A stretch of 7,867 nt of DNA from an uncultured Bacteroidota bacterium. GTDB lineage: Bacteria; Bacteroidota; Bacteroidia; UKL13-3. The stretch lies in the NCBI GenBank assembly GCA_903888395.1, contig CAISTO010000356.1, positions 1 through 7,867 on the forward strand. The letters run 5' to 3'. Under the pieces are notes generated by a model. That model was not told the DNA's origin. It was given only the letters and a program-made list of their open reading frames with translations, and ran no database searches. Both the position numbers and the translations under genes were made by a program. Shown here one piece after another: positions 5,301 to 7,867 of this stretch; positions within the stretch are counted from its first letter, which is position 1; every line of letters begins with the position of its first letter.

Positions 5301-7147
5301 AAGATGTCTTTATAACTAGTGCTGGTATTTTTTTGCCCAATAATCCTATTTCAAATGATGAAATGGAAGATTATTTAGGTAAATTAAATGGAAAAGATAG
5401 TATTGTAAAAGCTCGCATTTTAAAACAAAATGGTATAAAAAGCAGGTATTATGCGTTAAATAAAAAACAAGAAAGCACGCATTCAAATGCAGAACTTGCC
5501 ATCAAAGCAATTGAAGCTGCAATTGCTAAAAGCGAATTACGTTCTAAAGAAATTTCATTATTATGTTCAGGTACAACTCAAGGCGATTTGCCAATTCCTG
5601 GCTTTGCTAGTATGGTTCATGCTGGACTCGATTTTAACAGATGTGAATTGGCTAGTTTCCAAAGTGTTTGTGCAAGCGGTGTAATGGCTTTAAAAAATGC
5701 ATTTGCTCAAATAAAAAGTGATGAAAAAGAAAATGCTGTTTGTGTAGGTAGTGAATTTGCAAGTAGAATGTTTAAATCATCAAGGTTTGAGGCTCAAGAA
5801 GTAAAATCATTGCCTTTTGATACTGAATTTTTAAGATGGATGCTTTCTGATGGTGCGGGAGCATTTGTATTGGAAAATAAAAAAAGTCAAAAGAATATTT
5901 CTTTAAAAATTGAATGGATTGAAATTAAATCACATGCCAATGAATTTCCATTGTGCATGTACACAGGAAAAACTGACAATAAAAATGAACAGGAAAAAAC
6001 TTGGCTTGATTACCCTAGTTATGAAGATGCTTCAAAAGCAGGAGCAATAAACTTACAGCAAGATGTAAGAATATTAGACAAAGTGGTTCAAACTGGGGTA
6101 GCACATTATTTTGAATTAATTGACGAAGGTAAAATCAAAAAAGATAAAATTGATTGGCTTTGCTGCCATTACTCTTCAGAAGTATTTAAAAAACCTATTC
6201 AAGATTTAATGGAAAAAGGTGGAGGAGCAATTGCCGAAGAAAAATGGTTTAATAATTTAACTACAAAAGGAAATACTGGTTCAGCTTCAATTTTTATTAT
6301 GTTAGAAGAGTTAATGTATGCTGGCAAATTAAAACAAGGTGACACCATTTTATGTATGGTGCCTGAAAGTGGAAGATTTATTACTTCGTTTATGCAGCTT
6401 AAAGTTGAAACTCCTGATATAAAAAATGAAATAAACTTTCCTTATAGAAAAGTAGAAACACCCGAACTAATTGTAAATAAATCTGATACATCGGAGTGGT
6501 TAATTAGACAATTGGCTCAAATATGGATTGACTTTGAAACTGAACTTTTAAAAGTACCAATCGTTACAAAAATACATGCAGGAAAACTAAGTTTAGCTGA
6601 CTATAAATTGCTATTGCACGACTTAAGGCAACAAGTAATTGATGGCTCACAATGGATTTCCAGAGCGGCATCTAATATTGATATTGAATTATTTGAATTG
6701 CGTTCTGCATTTATTAAACATACGGCTGCTGAACACAAAGATTATCAAATGTTAGAACGTAATTTTGTTAACTTAGGGGAGGAATTAGCTAACATTCAAA
6801 CCAATGAAAAAAATATTGGAAGTATGGCACTTTCAGCTTTTATGTTCCAACAAGCAAGCAAACAAAACCCTGTTGATTTATTGGGCGCCATGTTTATTAT
6901 TGAAGGAATAGGAAAGAGATTAGCTAGTTATTGGGGATTAATGATTAAAGAACAACTTCATTTGAACGATGACCAAGTTTCATTTTTTACTTATCATGGT
7001 GTAGCAGATGAAAACCATTTTCATAAACTAGAAGAAGCATTAAACCACCCAAGTATGAATTTAGAAATTGCTAAAAAAATTGCTAAAACTGCAAAAACAA
7101 CAGCAAAATTATATAAAATTCAATTGGAAGAAATTGGAAATTATTAG
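5297..7147 (+). CDS. StlD/DarB-like KAS III ketosynthase with C-terminal heme-oxygenase-like diiron domain
   Basis: The 616-residue product has two parts. Residues 1-370 form a thiolase-fold ketosynthase III: SGTTQGDLPIPG (91-102), nucleophile FQSVCASG (Cys125), LSDGAGAFVLE (183-193), WLCCHYSSE (His291 where FabH has HQAN) and GNTGSAS (Asn326). The N-terminal SNDEMEDYLG and NGIKSRYYAL resemble StlD/DarB enzymes, which join two beta-ketoacyl chains in dialkylresorcinol, flexirubin and stilbene pathways. After a linker (about 371-398), residues 399-616 are helical and resemble heme-oxygenase-like diiron oxidases: KHTAAEHKDY (474-483), FIIEGIG (Glu536) and H567-x3-D571-x2-H574. The 31-residue gap from Glu536 to His567 fits this fold; the first-helix ligands (among E464, E467, H475, E479, H480) are unsettled. 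The frame is continuous, so the fusion is real in this sequence. FabH alone is about 320 residues. Similar extensions may exist in other family members. The product is not known. Confidence 0.85.
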   Translation: MKDVFITSAGIFLPNNPISNDEMEDYLGKLNGKDSIVKARILKQNGIKSRYYALNKKQESTHSNAELAIKAIEAAIAKSELRSKEISLLCSGTTQGDLPIPGFASMVHAGLDFNRCELASFQSVCASGVMALKNAFAQIKSDEKENAVCVGSEFASRMFKSSRFEAQEVKSLPFDTEFLRWMLSDGAGAFVLENKKSQKNISLKIEWIEIKSHANEFPLCMYTGKTDNKNEQEKTWLDYPSYEDASKAGAINLQQDVRILDKVVQTGVAHYFELIDEGKIKKDKIDWLCCHYSSEVFKKPIQDLMEKGGGAIAEEKWFNNLTTKGNTGSASIFIMLEELMYAGKLKQGDTILCMVPESGRFITSFMQLKVETPDIKNEINFPYRKVETPELIVNKSDTSEWLIRQLAQIWIDFETELLKVPIVTKIHAGKLSLADYKLLLHDLRQQVIDGSQWISRAASNIDIELFELRSAFIKHTAAEHKDYQMLERNFVNLGEELANIQTNEKNIGSMALSAFMFQQASKQNPVDLLGAMFIIEGIGKRLASYWGLMIKEQLHLNDDQVSFFTYHGVADENHFHKLEEALNHPSMNLEIAKKIAKTAKTTAKLYKIQLEEIGNY

Positions 7148-7180
7148 TAATATAAATTGATTTAAATTGTTACAAAAAAT

Positions 7181-7867
7181 ATGAAAAACAACGAAAATAC
7201 AAAGTTTAATGACCACGATGAAAGAGATCCAAATCCTTGGTTGGCTATGTACCTCGATTTAAGTATACCAATTAACGATACCACCAAACTTTGTTTAATG
7301 CGAGATAATGACTCAAAGTCAACTCAATATTTATTACCAGTAATCAAAGTGTTTTCAAAAATATTGATGTTCTTTATTCATATTTTCAAATTCTTTTTCC
7401 CAAAACTGATTAATTCATCAAAAATATTACACCTAATATTATCGTGGGGTTTAAGAAATTTTGTGAGTAAAGATGCCAATTTACTTATATTTCGTCATTT
7501 CCATGTAGGTTCAGAAATCATGGAGTTTATTGCTAAAAATATTGAAAATATTGAAATTAATACGAGCCCACTAAAGCCCTATAATTTTGAAGACATTAAA
7601 GATGATTTGTTTTTAAAACACGATTTAAATTTATACAATTTTGTAATAAAACTTAACAAACAATTGAAAGAAAAAAACATTTCAATTATTGGAAAAAAAT
7701 CACCTAATTTAGATATGATATCTGAAGATCAATTCAATCATATTGAGTTTCCTGACAAATGGACCAATATTTTAGATTTAAGGTCTGCAATAGAATTGTT
7801 TACTCCGTTTTATCAATTGTTTTTAACCTCAAACGATTTTGTGAGGGCCTCAAATTCATTACAATTA
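7181..7867 (+). CDS. Uncharacterised protein, cut by the right edge
   Basis: An ATG at 7181 opens a frame that runs without a stop for 229 codons to the window end, so the C-terminus is missing. It starts 33 bases after the ketosynthase stop and is probably in the same operon. I do not recognise the family with confidence. The N-terminus is hydrophilic, then comes RDPNPWLAMYLDLSIPIND (15-33). A hydrophobic/aromatic stretch follows (51-77, LLPVIKVFSKILMFFIHIFK and onward) that could be a membrane-associated helix pair. Next is SKDANLLIFRHFHVGSEIM (96-114), where H106, H108 and E112 form a possible metal or catalytic cluster. The remainder alternates charged and hydrophobic residues as in a folded cytoplasmic domain. 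No signal peptide is apparent. A role in the same lipid pathway is inferred only from position. Confidence 0.78.
   Translation, partial: MKNNENTKFNDHDERDPNPWLAMYLDLSIPINDTTKLCLMRDNDSKSTQYLLPVIKVFSKILMFFIHIFKFFFPKLINSSKILHLILSWGLRNFVSKDANLLIFRHFHVGSEIMEFIAKNIENIEINTSPLKPYNFEDIKDDLFLKHDLNLYNFVIKLNKQLKEKNISIIGKKSPNLDMISEDQFNHIEFPDKWTNILDLRSAIELFTPFYQLFLTSNDFVRASNSLQL

Noticed and set aside
5487..5684. Second + strand frame inside the ketosynthase gene
   Set aside because: It is out of frame with the active-site Cys region, has no initiation signal, and resembles no family.
5297..7147. Possibility that the 616-residue ketosynthase is two genes joined by sequencing error
   Set aside because: The frame is continuous through the linker with uniform codon use, and there is no start signal near the domain border; the linker looks like a natural interdomain segment.

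Overview
The window is AT-rich DNA, and every supported gene lies on the + strand. It most likely comes from a Bacteroidota (Flavobacteriia/Cytophagia-like) chromosome. The grounds are the strong A/T bias in third codon positions, starts without clear Shine-Dalgarno sequences, one good Bacteroidota-type promoter (TTG, 19 bases, TAAATTTG) and the protein families present. No mobile element, CRISPR array, tRNA or rRNA was seen.

Layout. (1) Positions 1-388 hold the C-terminal part of an M28 zinc peptidase, cut by the window edge. (2) Positions 471-2698 hold a tandem universal stress protein and a CPA2-type cation/proton antiporter, probably one transport/stress unit. (3) Positions 2852-3244 hold a small acidic protein I do not recognise, followed by a repeat-bearing spacer and a terminator. 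(4) Positions 3456-4346 hold a cyanophycinase with a TTG start, closed by a strong terminator at 4362-4399. No cyanophycin synthetase is visible. (5) From about 4436 to the window end there is a promoter and a tight cluster of three genes: a membrane fatty-acid-hydroxylase-family protein, a 616-residue ketosynthase, and an uncharacterised protein cut by the right edge. The hydroxylase and ketosynthase genes overlap by ATGA.

The cluster in (5) is the most interesting part. The ketosynthase is a KAS III/StlD-DarB-like domain with C125-H291-N326, continued in frame by a helical domain with a heme-oxygenase-like diiron signature (E536, then H567-x3-D571-x2-H574). The cluster therefore pairs carbon-carbon condensation of acyl chains with two predicted iron-dependent oxidation steps: the fused diiron domain and the three-His-box membrane hydroxylase. 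A lipid or alkylresorcinol/pyrone-type product is a reasonable inference; the product itself cannot be read from the sequence. The third gene may be a further pathway component. A perfect 6-1-6 inverted repeat in the promoter spacer suggests dedicated regulation.
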